Assembly (NCBI RefSeq): GCF_963677875.1
Contig: NZ_OY782566.1
Coordinates: forward strand, 1 to 64,000
Length of the DNA: 64,000 bases
Source: Thiomicrorhabdus sp.
Lineage (GTDB): Bacteria > Pseudomonadota > Gammaproteobacteria > Thiomicrospirales > Thiomicrospiraceae
Direction: 5' to 3'
In this document: positions 8,337-18,843 of the stretch, piece after piece
How the letters are laid out: each line of letters starts with the position of its first letter
How positions within the stretch are numbered: position 1 is the first letter of the stretch
Made by a program: the position numbers and the translations under genes
Notes under the pieces: generated by a model
What the model was told of the DNA's origin: nothing
What the model saw: the letters and a program-made list of their open reading frames with translations, nothing else
The model's database searches: none

Positions 8337-9410
8337 ATGCATCCGGCGATCAAGAACCTTATCAAATTCGTTGTCCTGCTGGTTGTCATTGGCGGCATCG
8401 GCTGGTACTACTGGAATCAATGGAACCATCAACAGCAGGACAATGGTTTTATCGGCTCAAACGGTCGGATAGAAGCCGTTGAAATCGACATCGCCACCAA
8501 AGCCGCCGGCCGTGTCGAACAAATTCTCGTCAATGAAGGCGATTTCATTCAACAGGGTCAGACACTGGCGATCATGCAGTCAGACACCTTGCAAGCACGA
8601 CTGGCCGAAGCGGAAGCCCAGCTGAAGCAGGCGCAAAATGCTGTTAAAAGTGCCGAAGCAGCCGTTGCTGTCCACAAAAGTGATGTCTCAGCCGCCAGAG
8701 CCGGCGTTGCGCAAAGAGAAGCTGAATACGTGGCAGCAAAGAAACGTTTTACCCGCACCGAAGTCCTTTCGAAGGAGCGCGCACTCTCCATTCAGGACCT
8801 TGATGATACCCGAGCCCGGGTTCGCAGTGCCGAAGCCGCGGTAACCGCCGCCAAATCTCAGGTATCTGCCGCTCAGGCAGCCGTACTGGCCGCAGAAGCT
8901 CAAGTCACCGGTGCCAAATCTCAGGTCACTGCCGTTGAAGCCACCATTCGACGCATCCGATCCGACATTCAGGATACTCGCCTGACCTCCCCTCGCGATG
9001 GACGCGTTCAATACCGTATCGTCCAACCGGGTGAAATTATCGGCGCCGGTGGCAAAGTTCTCAACCTGGTCGATTTAAGCGACGTTTACATGACGTTCTT
9101 CGTACCCGAAGCGGTTGCCGGCCGTCTGGCACTGGGTCAGGAAGTCCGCATCGTGCTGGATGCCGCTCCTCAGTATGTCATTCCCGCCAATGTCTCTTTT
9201 GTCGACAGCACGGCACAATTTACTCCCAAAACGGTTGAAACCGCCAGTGAACGTCAGAAACTGATGTTCCGGGTCAAGGCACGATTACCGAAAACACTGC
9301 TTCAAGCGCACTTGAAACGCGTCAAAACCGGCCTGCCCGGCATGGCATGGTTAAAAACTGATAAGGACAAAAACTGGCCTGATCATCTGCAAATCCATGT
9401 GCCGGAGTAA
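8337..9410 (+). CDS. HlyD-family periplasmic adaptor (YhiI-like)
   Basis: Membrane fusion protein, 357 residues. One N-terminal transmembrane anchor (about residues 9-28) is followed by the first half of the biotinyl-lipoyl-like domain (GRVEQILVNEGDFIQQGQTLAIM), a long alanine-rich coiled-coil hairpin (about 85-205) and the second lipoyl half with DTRLTSPRDGRVQYRIVQPGE. It connects the inner-membrane ABC unit to the outer membrane channel encoded just upstream. It ends 3 bp before the ABC protein gene. The combination with an RbbA-type and a YhhJ-type protein matches the E. coli yhiI-rbbA-yhhJ arrangement. Confidence 0.92.
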   Translation: MHPAIKNLIKFVVLLVVIGGIGWYYWNQWNHQQQDNGFIGSNGRIEAVEIDIATKAAGRVEQILVNEGDFIQQGQTLAIMQSDTLQARLAEAEAQLKQAQNAVKSAEAAVAVHKSDVSAARAGVAQREAEYVAAKKRFTRTEVLSKERALSIQDLDDTRARVRSAEAAVTAAKSQVSAAQAAVLAAEAQVTGAKSQVTAVEATIRRIRSDIQDTRLTSPRDGRVQYRIVQPGEIIGAGGKVLNLVDLSDVYMTFFVPEAVAGRLALGQEVRIVLDAAPQYVIPANVSFVDSTAQFTPKTVETASERQKLMFRVKARLPKTLLQAHLKRVKTGLPGMAWLKTDKDKNWPDHLQIHVPE

Positions 9411-9413
9411 TGC

Positions 9414-12164
9414 ATGTCTCAAAAGGAAGCAACCCCGGTTGCAATACTGAAAAACGTCACACTGACCTACCGGAAAGAAAATGCTCTGGAGGCTATTTCT
9501 CTGCAATTTCCTGCCGGTCAGATGGTCGGCCTGATTGGGCCGGACGGCGTCGGTAAATCCAGTTTGCTGGCTCTGATTTCCGGTGCCCGAGAAATTCAGC
9601 AGGGAGACGTTACCGTTCTCGGCGGGAACATGCGCCAGAAGCAACATCGGGATCGAGTCTGCCCACAAATCGCCTATATGCCTCAAGGCCTGGGGAAAAA
9701 CCTTTATCCGACTCTGAGTGTCGAGGAAAACCTGCAATTCTTCGGCAAGCTCTTTGGGCACAATGCCGCTGAAAGACGTAAACGAATCGACGAACTGACA
9801 CAAAGCACTGATTTGTATTCTTTCCTTGATCGTCCCGCCGGAAAGCTGTCCGGCGGCATGAAACAGAAACTTGGTTTATGCTGCGCTCTGATTCACGACC
9901 CGAAATTACTGATTCTCGATGAACCCACTACCGGTGTCGATCCGCTTGCCCGAGCCCAATTCTGGGAACTCATCAGTCGCATCCGCCGCAAACGTCCGGA
10001 AATGAGTGTCCTGGTCGCAACCGCCTATATGGACGAAGCCCAACGTTTTGATTGCCTGGTGATGATGGATGACGGCCGGGTGCTTGCCACCGGCTCACCG
10101 CAATCGCTGCTGCAGAAAACCGAGTCGAAAGACTTGGAAAACGCTTTCATCGCTCTAATGCCGGAAGAGAAACGCAAAAAGCACCAACCGGTTCACATTA
10201 CGCCACTGGAAACCAACGGCCGGGATGATATTGCGATTGAAGCCGATAATCTGACTATGAATTTCGGCGACTTCACCGCAGTCGATCATGTCAATTTCCG
10301 CATTAACAAAGGTGAAATTTTCGGATTTCTCGGCTCGAACGGTTGCGGAAAAACCACAACCATGAAAATGCTGACCGGCCTGCTGACGCCTTCCGAAGGA
10401 CAAGCACTTCTTTTCGGACAGAGAGTCAACCCGAATGACATCTCAACCCGCAAACGCGTCGGTTACATGTCGCAATCCTTTTCCCTGTATACGGAATTGA
10501 ATGTCCGCCAGAACCTGATTCTTCACGCCCGACTTTTCAAGGTTCCCGAGGCGGAAATCCCAGCCCGAGTTGAAGAGATGCTGGAACGCTTCAACCTCAG
10601 GCAGGTCACCGACAGCCTGCCTAACAATCTGCCGCTTGGCGTCAAACAACGTCTTTCACTGGCCGTTTCCATGGTACATAAACCGGAATTGCTGATTCTC
10701 GACGAACCAACCTCCGGGGTCGACCCGATTGCGCGAGACAGTTTCTGGAACCATATGATCGAACTCGCCAGAAAAGACAAGGTGACGATTTTCATTTCAA
10801 CCCACTTTATGAACGAAGCCGAACGTTGCGACCGCATCTCCTTAATGCACGCCGGCAAGGTACTGGTCAGCGACCGTCCCGCCGACATCGTAACCGAAAA
10901 ACAGAGCGACTCTCTGGAAGACGCCTTTATTCAGTATTTGAAAGCATCCGACCACACATCAACCGCCCCGATCAGCGACGAATCCCCAATCGAAGCAAAC
11001 GGCGAATCCCCTTCCCCGGCAAGCAGCCAATCCAACGGGTTGTTTAATTTTTCTCGCGCACTGAGTTATTCCTGGCGAGAACTCCTGGAATTGCTGCGTG
11101 ACCGCATTCGTTTGACCACGGCGCTTTTGGGATCGATTCTGCTGATGACGGTACTGGGCCTGGGAATTTCCTTTGATGTCGAAAATCTGAATTATGCCGT
11201 TCTGGATCGGGATCAAACCACCTTAAGCCAGAATTACACGCTGAACCTAGCCGGCTCCCGGTATTTTAACGAACACCCCCCCATCCAGAATTACGACGAT
11301 CTGGAAAAACGCCTGCGAAAAGGCGACATTTCACTGGTCATCGAAATTCCTCCCGGGTTTGCCCGCGACATCAAACACGGCCGAAATGTCGAAATTGCCG
11401 CCTGGATTGACGGCTCCATGCCGACAAGAGCCGAAACCATCAACGGCTATGTTCTGGGAATGCATCAGAATTGGCTCGCCTATCAAGCCAGAGTGAACCT
11501 TGGACAAGCACTCAGTTCCCCGGTTTCGATTCAGACCCGCTATCGCTACAATCCGGATGTCAAAAGCCTCCCGGCCATGATTCCGGCCGTCATCCCCCTC
11601 CTGATGCTGATGCTGCCTTCCATGCTGGCGGCCTTATCCGTTGTCAGAGAAAAGGAACTGGGCTCCATTCTCAACCTTTACGTCACACCGGTTTCGCGAG
11701 CTGAATTCCTGCTCGGCAAGCAGCTGCCTTATATTGGTCTGGCAACCATTAACTTCATACTGTTGCTGATCATTTCGGTGACCTTTTTCGACGTTCCGAT
11801 TACCGGCAATGTTTTGGCCCTGTTTCTGGCCGGAGTCCTGTTCATCGTATTTGCCACCGGAGTCGGCCTGTTCGCATCCATCTTCACCCGAAGCCAGATT
11901 GCGGCAATGGTTCTTTCGCTGTTAGGCACCTTGATTCCGGCGATTCAGTTTTCCGGTCTGCTCAACCCGATTTCATCTCTGGAAGGTGCCGGCCATCTTG
12001 TAGGCGAAATATACCCGGCCACTTATATGTTTGAAATCAGCCGCGGCGTATTCAGCAAAGCGCTCGGCTTTACCGATCTGTACCAGTCTTTCTGGCCGAT
12101 TATGATTGCAATTCCAGTCATTCTCGGGCTGGCAATCGCTTTGCTTAAAAAGCAGGAGTCTTAA
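9414..12164 (+). CDS. rbbA: Fused ABC ATPase/permease, RbbA (YhiH) type
   Basis: A 916-residue protein with two ABC ATPase domains followed by an ABC-2 membrane domain, the layout and length of RbbA. The first ATPase has Walker [10 protein letters not shown] (42-50), signature LSGGMKQK and [12 protein letters not shown]. The second has [10 protein letters not shown] (about 305-314) and [12 protein letters not shown], but its signature reads NLPLGVKQR rather than LSGG. The C-terminal third has a large extracytoplasmic loop and about five transmembrane segments ([15 protein letters not shown] onward). RbbA was named for ribosome-associated ATPase activity in E. coli; the context here points to export. 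It starts 3 bp after the HlyD-type gene. Confidence 0.88.
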   Translation: MSQKEATPVAILKNVTLTYRKENALEAISLQFPAGQMVGLIGPDGVGKSSLLALISGAREIQQGDVTVLGGNMRQKQHRDRVCPQIAYMPQGLGKNLYPTLSVEENLQFFGKLFGHNAAERRKRIDELTQSTDLYSFLDRPAGKLSGGMKQKLGLCCALIHDPKLLILDEPTTGVDPLARAQFWELISRIRRKRPEMSVLVATAYMDEAQRFDCLVMMDDGRVLATGSPQSLLQKTESKDLENAFIALMPEEKRKKHQPVHITPLETNGRDDIAIEADNLTMNFGDFTAVDHVNFRINKGEIFGFLGSNGCGKTTTMKMLTGLLTPSEGQALLFGQRVNPNDISTRKRVGYMSQSFSLYTELNVRQNLILHARLFKVPEAEIPARVEEMLERFNLRQVTDSLPNNLPLGVKQRLSLAVSMVHKPELLILDEPTSGVDPIARDSFWNHMIELARKDKVTIFISTHFMNEAERCDRISLMHAGKVLVSDRPADIVTEKQSDSLEDAFIQYLKASDHTSTAPISDESPIEANGESPSPASSQSNGLFNFSRALSYSWRELLELLRDRIRLTTALLGSILLMTVLGLGISFDVENLNYAVLDRDQTTLSQNYTLNLAGSRYFNEHPPIQNYDDLEKRLRKGDISLVIEIPPGFARDIKHGRNVEIAAWIDGSMPTRAETINGYVLGMHQNWLAYQARVNLGQALSSPVSIQTRYRYNPDVKSLPAMIPAVIPLLMLMLPSMLAALSVVREKELGSILNLYVTPVSRAEFLLGKQLPYIGLATINFILLLIISVTFFDVPITGNVLALFLAGVLFIVFATGVGLFASIFTRSQIAAMVLSLLGTLIPAIQFSGLLNPISSLEGAGHLVGEIYPATYMFEISRGVFSKALGFTDLYQSFWPIMIAIPVILGLAIALLKKQES

Positions 12165-12168
12165 CGAG

Positions 12169-13293
12169 ATGCAAACTTTGAAAAACGTTTACCGGCTGGG
12201 AGTCAAAGAACTCTGGAGTCTCTACCGCGATCCGATCATGGTGTTTCTGATCCTGTACATTTTCACAATCGCCATCTACAGTGCAGCAACCGCCAAACCG
12301 GATACTCTGCACATGGCTCCAATTGCGGTCGTCGACGAAGATCACTCCCAGTTGTCCAACCGGATCGTTTCGGCATTCTTTCCACCAAAATTCAACCATC
12401 CCGAAGCCCTGTCGATCAACGAGATCGACCGTGTCATGGATACCGGACGCTATACCTTCGTAATCGACATTCCTCCTAATTTCCAGCGCGATGTTCTGGC
12501 CGGCAAAAAAACCGAAATTCAGCTGAATGTCGATGCAACCCGGATGAGCCAGGCGTTCAGCGGCAATGGTTACATCCAGCAGATCATCAATGAAGAAATC
12601 AACGAATTTCTAAAAGGCTACCGCGCTCCGACAACCCTGCAGGTCTCCATCGTCAACCGAACCCGGTTTAATCCGAATCTCGAGGAATCCTGGTTCGGTG
12701 CAATCATGGAGATCATCAACAATGTCACCATGCTGTCCATTATCCTGACCGGCGCCGCACTGATTCGCGAACGCGAACATGGCACCATTGAGCACCTGCT
12801 GGTTATGCCCGTCACACCCGCAGAAATCATGCTCGCCAAGGTCTGGTCCATGTCGCTGGTGGTTATCGTGTCGACTCTGATGTCGGTCTATCTCGTGGTT
12901 CGCGGCGCCCTCGACATTCCAATCCACGGTTCGATAAACCTCTTTCTGCTCGGCGCCCTGTTCCATCTGTTCGCCACAACGTCAATGGGAATTTTTCTGG
13001 CAACTCTGGCCCGCAGTATGCCGCAGTTCGGCATGCTGGTCATTCTCTTCCTGTTGCCTCTGGAGATTTTGTCCGGCGGGATGACACCGCGCGAAAGCAT
13101 GCCCGAAATCATTCAGGACGTGATGCTTTTCGCACCGACGACACACTTTGTCTCCCTCAGCCAGGCCATTCTCTATCGCGGCGCCGGATTCGATGCCGTC
13201 TGGCCGCAATTTATAGCACTGGCCGCAATCGGTAGTGCGCTCTTTGCACTCGCACTGATGCGCTTTAGAAAAACGATCAGCCTGATGGCTTAA
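12169..13293 (+). CDS. ABC-2 type permease (YhhJ-like)
   Basis: Inner-membrane ABC permease, 374 residues. An N-terminal transmembrane helix (MVFLILYIFTIAIYSA) precedes a large periplasmic domain, then five helices with the ABC-2 signature EREHGTIEHLLVMPVTPAEIMLAK. The start is taken at 12169 because AGGAG lies about ten bases upstream and just after the previous stop; an upstream in-frame ATG would overlap the rbbA gene. Probably pairs with the membrane part of the RbbA-like protein. It is the last gene of the exporter operon. Confidence 0.9.
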   Translation: MQTLKNVYRLGVKELWSLYRDPIMVFLILYIFTIAIYSAATAKPDTLHMAPIAVVDEDHSQLSNRIVSAFFPPKFNHPEALSINEIDRVMDTGRYTFVIDIPPNFQRDVLAGKKTEIQLNVDATRMSQAFSGNGYIQQIINEEINEFLKGYRAPTTLQVSIVNRTRFNPNLEESWFGAIMEIINNVTMLSIILTGAALIREREHGTIEHLLVMPVTPAEIMLAKVWSMSLVVIVSTLMSVYLVVRGALDIPIHGSINLFLLGALFHLFATTSMGIFLATLARSMPQFGMLVILFLLPLEILSGGMTPRESMPEIIQDVMLFAPTTHFVSLSQAILYRGAGFDAVWPQFIALAAIGSALFALALMRFRKTISLMA

Positions 13294-13361
13294 GCACTTC
13301 CGGCGCCCCCCGGATGCCTCCTATTTCTTCTGATACCAACCGGGAGCCGGATTGCAGAATC

Positions 13362-14369
13362 ATGCCGCAGATTTTTTCGAAACCATTCGCACCCTCTATG
13401 ACGATCGCGGCTTGCTGTCTCTTCGGGCAGCCGACACTGGCCTCAAACTTCTCTCCAAAAGGGATTTTTAATTTTACTCTGGAAAATGATGTGTTCTACG
13501 GTACAGACCGCAACTATACCAATGGTGTGAAATTTATCTGGATTCCGGAAAACCGTGATCAACCGCCCGTCTGGGCAAGCAGAATTGCCACTTTGATTCC
13601 ATGGTTTCCTCAATCCGGACGCCTCTCCCACGGTTACGCATTCGGCCAAAGCTTGTTTACCCCGGACGACATCCGGAAAGCCAACCCGCCTTTGGAAGAA
13701 CAACCCTATGCCGCCTGGCTGTATGCCAGCATCGGTTTGGCCGCCGAAACCAATCGTCGACTTGACCAGGTTACGCTCACCGCCGGTATGATCGGCCCGG
13801 CAGCCCTCGGCAGGGAAACACAAACCTTAGTCCATCAGCTCATCGGTTCGGACACCCCCAGAGGCTGGCATACACAACTGGCAAACGAAACCGGGTTTTT
13901 CATCACCAGCAAACGAACCTGGAGAAAATTTCTGACTTATCACCACTTCGGCAACTCGGTTGACATCGCCCCTTACATGGGCAATGCGTTCGGCAATGTG
14001 TTTACCTATGCCAATGCAGGCATCACTTTCCGCTACGGAAAGTCTCTACCCGACGACTACGGGCCACCCCGCCTGCAACCCGGACGACCAAATGAAAACG
14101 ACCTCTCCCTCTCTTCCTTACCCGGCTGGTATCTATATGCCGGACTGGAAGCCCGAGCGGTATTGAGAAACATTTTTCTCGACGGCAATACCTTTTCCGA
14201 CAGTCGCAGAGTGGACAAATATCCGTTTGTCGGTGATCTGCAGTTTGGATTCGTTTTGGACTGGCAACGATACCGTTTAAGCTACACACATGTTCTGCGG
14301 AGTCCAGAATATCGGCAACAGCAAACCCACACAAATTTCGGAGCAGTAACACTCGGAATCCGCTTTTGA
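13362..14369 (+). CDS. LpxR-family outer membrane protein (DUF2219)
   Basis: Predicted outer membrane beta-barrel of the LpxR family, whose founder removes the 3'-acyloxyacyl group of lipid A. A signal-like N-terminus (MTIAACCLFGQPTLA region) is followed by FNFTLENDVFYGTDRNYTNG, which holds the conserved Asn-Asp pair near the mature N-terminus, and later by HQLIGSDTPRGWHTQL. The C-terminus ends TLGIRF with a terminal Phe, typical for barrels. The start is uncertain: ATGs at 13314, 13362 and 13399 are in frame. It may be a separate unit from the exporter. Lipid A deacylation is inferred from family membership. Confidence 0.8.
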   Translation: MPQIFSKPFAPSMTIAACCLFGQPTLASNFSPKGIFNFTLENDVFYGTDRNYTNGVKFIWIPENRDQPPVWASRIATLIPWFPQSGRLSHGYAFGQSLFTPDDIRKANPPLEEQPYAAWLYASIGLAAETNRRLDQVTLTAGMIGPAALGRETQTLVHQLIGSDTPRGWHTQLANETGFFITSKRTWRKFLTYHHFGNSVDIAPYMGNAFGNVFTYANAGITFRYGKSLPDDYGPPRLQPGRPNENDLSLSSLPGWYLYAGLEARAVLRNIFLDGNTFSDSRRVDKYPFVGDLQFGFVLDWQRYRLSYTHVLRSPEYRQQQTHTNFGAVTLGIRF

Positions 14370-14448
14370 AAAACCGGGACAAGCTTTCACAGCCGATCGC
14401 GGCAATGCGCTGAAATAACAGAAACTCAAGGAAAAGAATTTTCAGACA

Positions 14449-14477
14449 TAAAAAAACCCGCATGAAGCGGGCTTTTT
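14449..14477. terminator. Intrinsic terminator, lpxR-like gene/tRNA-Ser
   Basis: CCCGC-atgaa-GCGGG is flanked by a long A run on the left and T5 on the right. It can stop the lpxR-like gene on the plus strand and tRNA-Ser on the minus strand. Confidence 0.75.
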
Positions 14478-14484
14478 AAAAATA

Positions 14485-14574
14485 TGGCGGAGAGCGGGGG
14501 ATTCGAACCCCCGATAGGTGTTAACCTATACCCGCTTTCCAGGCGAGCTCCTTCAACCACTCAGACAGCTCTCC
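14485..14574 (-). tRNA. tRNA-Ser (anticodon GGA)
   Basis: A 90-nt class II tRNA with acceptor stem GGAGAGC/GCTCTCC, anticodon loop CTGGAAA (GGA), a long variable arm ATAGGTTAACACCTAT, the T arm GGGGGTTCGAATCCCC and an encoded CCA. Confidence 0.95.
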
Positions 14575-14668
14575 GAAGGAATTGCAGGATTATACAAGGC
14601 TGTTTTTAGCTTGTCCAGAGAATCGACGGATTTTATCGGCCGATTTTCCACTCTGCTCGTACCTTCCC

Positions 14669-16385
14669 TCAAATCTCTTCCCAGCCGCTCCAGAACAGCC
14701 AGCCTTTGTACTTGAAGCGCTTGACTTCACAGTCCAGTGTTTCGTAGGCGGCATTCCAATCGGTCAAAGGACCAAGCAGAAACGTTGTCAATCGGTCTCC
14801 AAAGTTCATTTTCAAACTTTCCGGCATGGTCGACATAATCGCTCGGCAGCTTTGGTATTGGACACTGTTGTGCAAACAACGGCTTGGGTCGACATTGGCA
14901 TCGTCAGTTCCATAGATGCAAACCCCCGAACGCCCGATATAAATCGGATCGTGAACCACCACATCCGGATCCAGCAGATCGTCAAGCACATCGAACAGGT
15001 CGCCGTCAGCAATACCAAGCGCATCCAGCAGAGCGTTTACCCCTAACAAATCAAGCAAAGGATTCAACAGGAAACCAAGCAGATTGAATATCGGGCTTAA
15101 CAGCTCGTCCAAAACTCCGGTAAGGCCGGGAATCAGTGTATTGCAGTCGACTGCGATAGCGTTACTGTCCAAACCGAGCAAAGGCCCCGTCAGCCAGTTC
15201 AAAAGCGTTAAATCAACCCCAACATTAAGCAGCGAACATTTATAGTGTTCACCGGAATGTATCGCATTAAGCGGATTGTAATTCGGCAACTCCGTGAACT
15301 GCTGGATCGGGTAATCCGCCTCGTCGAGACGGGAATACAGCAGAGCCGAACCGGTAGTCGGGTTGAGTACGTCGAGCAGGTCCGTTACGGTCGGTATCAA
15401 ACCGGTGGTGTTGTATAACATATCAACACCTTCGGTAACAAAGACCGGCTTCTGCTCCAGAATACGGTCGTAATCGACCTGGGAATAACCGGAAGCATAA
15501 ACCAGACTCAACAACCAGCCGTTATCGGCGGCATTCGGAACATTACCGACCCAGCCCTGTTTCTTATCAAAGCTGACATAAGGGTATTTTGTCGCCTGCG
15601 AATCAATCGGACTGGTGGCGGTATAGCCATACTCGCAATAGTTTTTGCGCGCTTCCGAATTGGGTACCGAAATCGCCTGGGCAATCGCATGCCCTTCAGC
15701 CTCAGTAATGGAATGGTCGGTAATCAGTTTCAGATTCAGAATATCCAACAGATCCCGCGTCATGTCCGGACGCAAACCGGCATAGATATCCGCTTCGGAA
15801 AGTTCCCCCTTAAGACAGGCTTCGTAACGAGTGTCGCAATAACACCCTTCTTTATCATCAAGAAGCCCGTAAAGCGCCTTTCCCTGCGGTACATAACCGT
15901 AAAAATAATCGTCGGTCCATAACTGAACCGCTACTGCACTGAATTCCGGCGGTGGCTCGGCGGCTTTCGGATTGTCAGCATTGGATTCCAAAGGAATGAA
16001 GCAGCTTTCTTTATCGCCGCTGTTCGGATCGCGGCAGGCATCGGTATCAGCAAAGTTACCGAACGTAATTCGTTTATGAATCTGACGGTTAGTGCCTTCT
16101 CCGCCTTCGATGACGTAACCGGACTGAGCCAGAACCGCACTGCTGACAATATCCGTCTGGTTGACAGGAACTGTCCCCTCATCCAGCATTTTTTTGGTAA
16201 TCGCCATTTCGGAACGCAGTGCGGTCTCCGCAACGGTGCGAGCATAGTTATCCAGCTCCCGATCGATGATCTTGAGTTTCGCATACTCCATAATCAGACC
16301 GAAACCGATGATTGCCGTCATCATGGTGCCGATGACGATAAAGGTTGCCGCCCCTTTCTGCCGTTTGAAATCGGAGATTTTTCAT
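14669..16385 (-). CDS. TadG-like protein with large secreted domain, N-terminal frameshift
   Basis: Last gene of the tad locus. The N-terminus has the TadE/TadG signature QKGAATFIVIG followed by one transmembrane helix. That signature is reached in frame only by removing one base from a T5 run at 16378-16382 (plus view); ATG at 16383-16385 then opens a 571-residue protein beginning MKISDFKRQKGAA. Without the repair the first usable ATG is at 16324. The remaining 520 residues should be outside the membrane; they hold many cysteines and a leucine-rich stretch (about residues 400-470). I recognise no domain there. A role in pilus assembly or surface display is inferred from position only. Confidence 0.75.
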
Positions 16386-16391
16386 TACTGT

Positions 16392-17009
16392 CTACCTTGT
16401 CAAGCTGTCCAATAAAATCAGATTATTGAGTGCTTTACTGTTCAAGGGATCCCGATGCAAGGCTTGTCTGAAAAGATCTCTCGCTTCGTTATAGCGCTTT
16501 TGCAGCAGCGCTGAAAACCCCAGATTGTTCAATGCCGAAACTTCCCGCTCCGCAACACCACTCGATAACCAAGTACGATAAATACTATCGGCGGTCTGGT
16601 AATTTCCTTGAATTAATGCAACTTGCGCATAACTGGCTTCGTCGTCAACGGTCTTTCCAGGCAACTGATTGACTTCCCGCCACGCGAGGAGCGCCAGCTG
16701 GCGTTTATCCTGCCCTTCGTAAGTTTTGGCTAAAAGCCGATAGGCTCTTAATTTATCATCTGCCGTCTTGCGAATTTTCTGCAGCATTTCTTCAGCCCGA
16801 TCGTAGTGCTGTCGGCTAATTTCCAGTTCAATCAGGTCCAGAGCAAATTTCTCTTCCTGATCCGCATCCAGCTCGGTGATCAGAGGTGTTTGTTGAGTGG
16901 AAAGCTTGGCATAATTCAGATCATTCTGTTTCGAAGAAGACACGCTGCTACAAGCACTTAACAGCGACAGACTGCAAAAAACGACCAACACTCTTGAATA
17001 CAACAACAT
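16392..17009 (-). CDS. tadD: TadD-like TPR lipoprotein
   Basis: A 205-residue lipoprotein with signal ending LSLLSACSS (acylated Cys) and TPR-like helical repeats. The last repeat reads ALNNLGFSALLQKRYNEARDLFRQALHRDPLNSKALNNL. In Tad systems TadD is an outer-membrane lipoprotein that assists the secretin. It lies directly after tadC (start one base past its stop) and 6 bp before the tadG-like gene. Frame intact. Confidence 0.85.
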   Translation of the reverse strand: MLLYSRVLVVFCSLSLLSACSSVSSSKQNDLNYAKLSTQQTPLITELDADQEEKFALDLIELEISRQHYDRAEEMLQKIRKTADDKLRAYRLLAKTYEGQDKRQLALLAWREVNQLPGKTVDDEASYAQVALIQGNYQTADSIYRTWLSSGVAEREVSALNNLGFSALLQKRYNEARDLFRQALHRDPLNSKALNNLILLDSLTR

Positions 17010-17010
17010 C

Positions 17011-17900
17011 TTATAAACCTCTTCCTAAGGCGACCATTTTCTCTCCCAGCAGTAAGATCAGATACGGAGCCAGTAGAAACGGCATAATGACCATTGCCAT
17101 CTTAGCCGATGTCTTCGCCGCTTTCTCTTCCATTTGCGATTCCCGGTTTTGATACATCCGTCGAGAAAATTCGTTTAACGCTTCACTGATCGAACTCCCC
17201 ATTTTTTCATTCTGAATCAGAACCTGAACCAGACCTTCGATTCGCGCGTCGGATTGCGTTGGGCAAATTGCTTCAAAGCCTCATTCCGCGAAACGCCGAT
17301 TTTGATCTGATCCAGCAAGAATTCAAACTCAAAACAAATCTCCGGCTGCAAATCCTTAAGCTCCTCTGCAACTCGCTTAATCGAACCCAAATAACTCAAA
17401 CCGGAGTTCATACAGACATTTGTCATATCCAGAAAATCCGGCAAGGCTTCACTGATCCGACTAAGTCGTCGATCACCAAGCGATTTCAGAATCCACTCGG
17501 GTAACAACAACACAATAACCGGTATCAGAAAAACCGCCGGTGAAACCGCCAACAGGCTCCAAGCCGTCAGAGCCACCAGCAACACAAGCAAAACCAAAGC
17601 ATATTTGATAAAGAAGTAAGCACCAATATGCCGCTCGTTGCGGAATCCGGCACTGACCAGCATCTTCTGGGTTTTTGCCAATTCTTTTGCGCTTCTCGGT
17701 CCCAATGCCCGACCCAGGCTGCACCACCAGCAACGCTCATTCTGCGACGACTCGACACGCAACACCTGCCCCATGCCGATACGACTCTTGACACGCTCCA
17801 TCTGCAAATGCTGCTCACGGCGCTTCTTCAATGCATTCAGCACAACCCAGCTACTGATAAACATTAAAACGGCAACGCTAAAAAGTAATAGATACAACAT
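17011..17900 (-). pseudogene. tadC: TadC inner-membrane pilus protein, one frame break
   Basis: Type II secretion F-family platform protein of the Flp pilus. The N-terminal 227 residues hold the F domain (ALPDFLDMTNVCMNSGL, FEFLLDQIKIGVSRNEAL). The frame breaks near 17241; adding one base in the plus-strand ATT gives ...PTREIEGLVQVLIQNEKMGSS... and continues into the C-terminal part with two transmembrane helices (MVIMPFLLAPYLILLLGE). The repaired protein has 296 residues, the normal TadC size. The missing segment matches the conserved F-domain end, so the join is convincing. Confidence 0.82.
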
Positions 17901-17903
17901 GAT

Positions 17904-18843
17904 TTAAAACCTCAAACGCAGCATGTAACGCAAAATCAAGCACCGGTGAAAATCAATGCGAACGAAATAACAAACAACTGAATACCAAGCGGATCGTTCA
18001 GGAAAAAGTGCAATGAAGGGCGATCAAACAGATATTTATAGACGATATACAACACCGGCGCGCCACCGATAAACCAAGCCGTCATTCGTGATTCGGCCGT
18101 CAGGGTTTTGACTTTGTTCTGGAACACTTCTCTCCGGCGCATCAATCGCGCCAGTTCCCGCAAAATTTGCGACAGCTGTCCGCAGTCTCGCGCTGAATGA
18201 TCAATGTCATCACAAAAAACTGCGCTTCGGGCAGATCCACCCGGCGCTGAAATTCTCTGAGCACGTCGCGCACACTGATCCCGAGCGCCAACTGCTTATG
18301 CACTTCACGCATCTCTTCGGCCAAAGGGCCACTCATATCTTCTCCCAGGGCACCAATCGCCCCATCGATTCCGTAACCGGCATTCAACGAACGTACGATC
18401 GCTTCAAGCATTTCAGGAAACTGGGAACGCAATTCGGTCTGTCTCTGATTGATTTTGACAACCAGATAGATCACCGGCAAAATCGGCAGAATAATCGCGG
18501 CAAACAGCGCTTTTTCATCTGTCTGCGCCGTCTGTTTCAGAATCAGGACAATTGACAGAATCAGCAAGCCTAATTCAAGAGCCAGCAGACGCAGTACATG
18601 TTTCTTCTCGACAATTCCGGCCTGCTTGAATTTGTCGCTGACCCACATAAACCACGGACTTTTCTGCTGTTGCAACAACTGTTCTTTAAGGCTGAGAACT
18701 TCGTTCGGTTCCAGACCAACACGGCGTTTCATCAGAGAAAGCAAACGTGAACGCTGATAACGCCGCCCCCAAACGACTCCCAGAGTCAGAATCAGAAACG
18801 GTAACGCAATGACAACCGCAATGCCGATAAACGCCCAATCCAT
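17904..18843 (-). pseudogene. tadB: TadB inner-membrane pilus protein, two frame breaks
   Basis: Second F-family platform protein. The N-terminal two transmembrane helices and F domain (FPEMLEAIVRSLNAGYGIDGAIGALGEDM region) read in frame up to QRET. One base is missing near 18183; restoring it gives the family sequence ETGGQLSQILRELARLMRRRE. A second base is missing near 17939; restoring it extends FALIFTGA through WILRYMLRLRF to a stop at 17904, four bases before the tadC start. Repaired length is 313 residues, typical for TadB. Its start ATG abuts the tadA stop. Confidence 0.83.
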
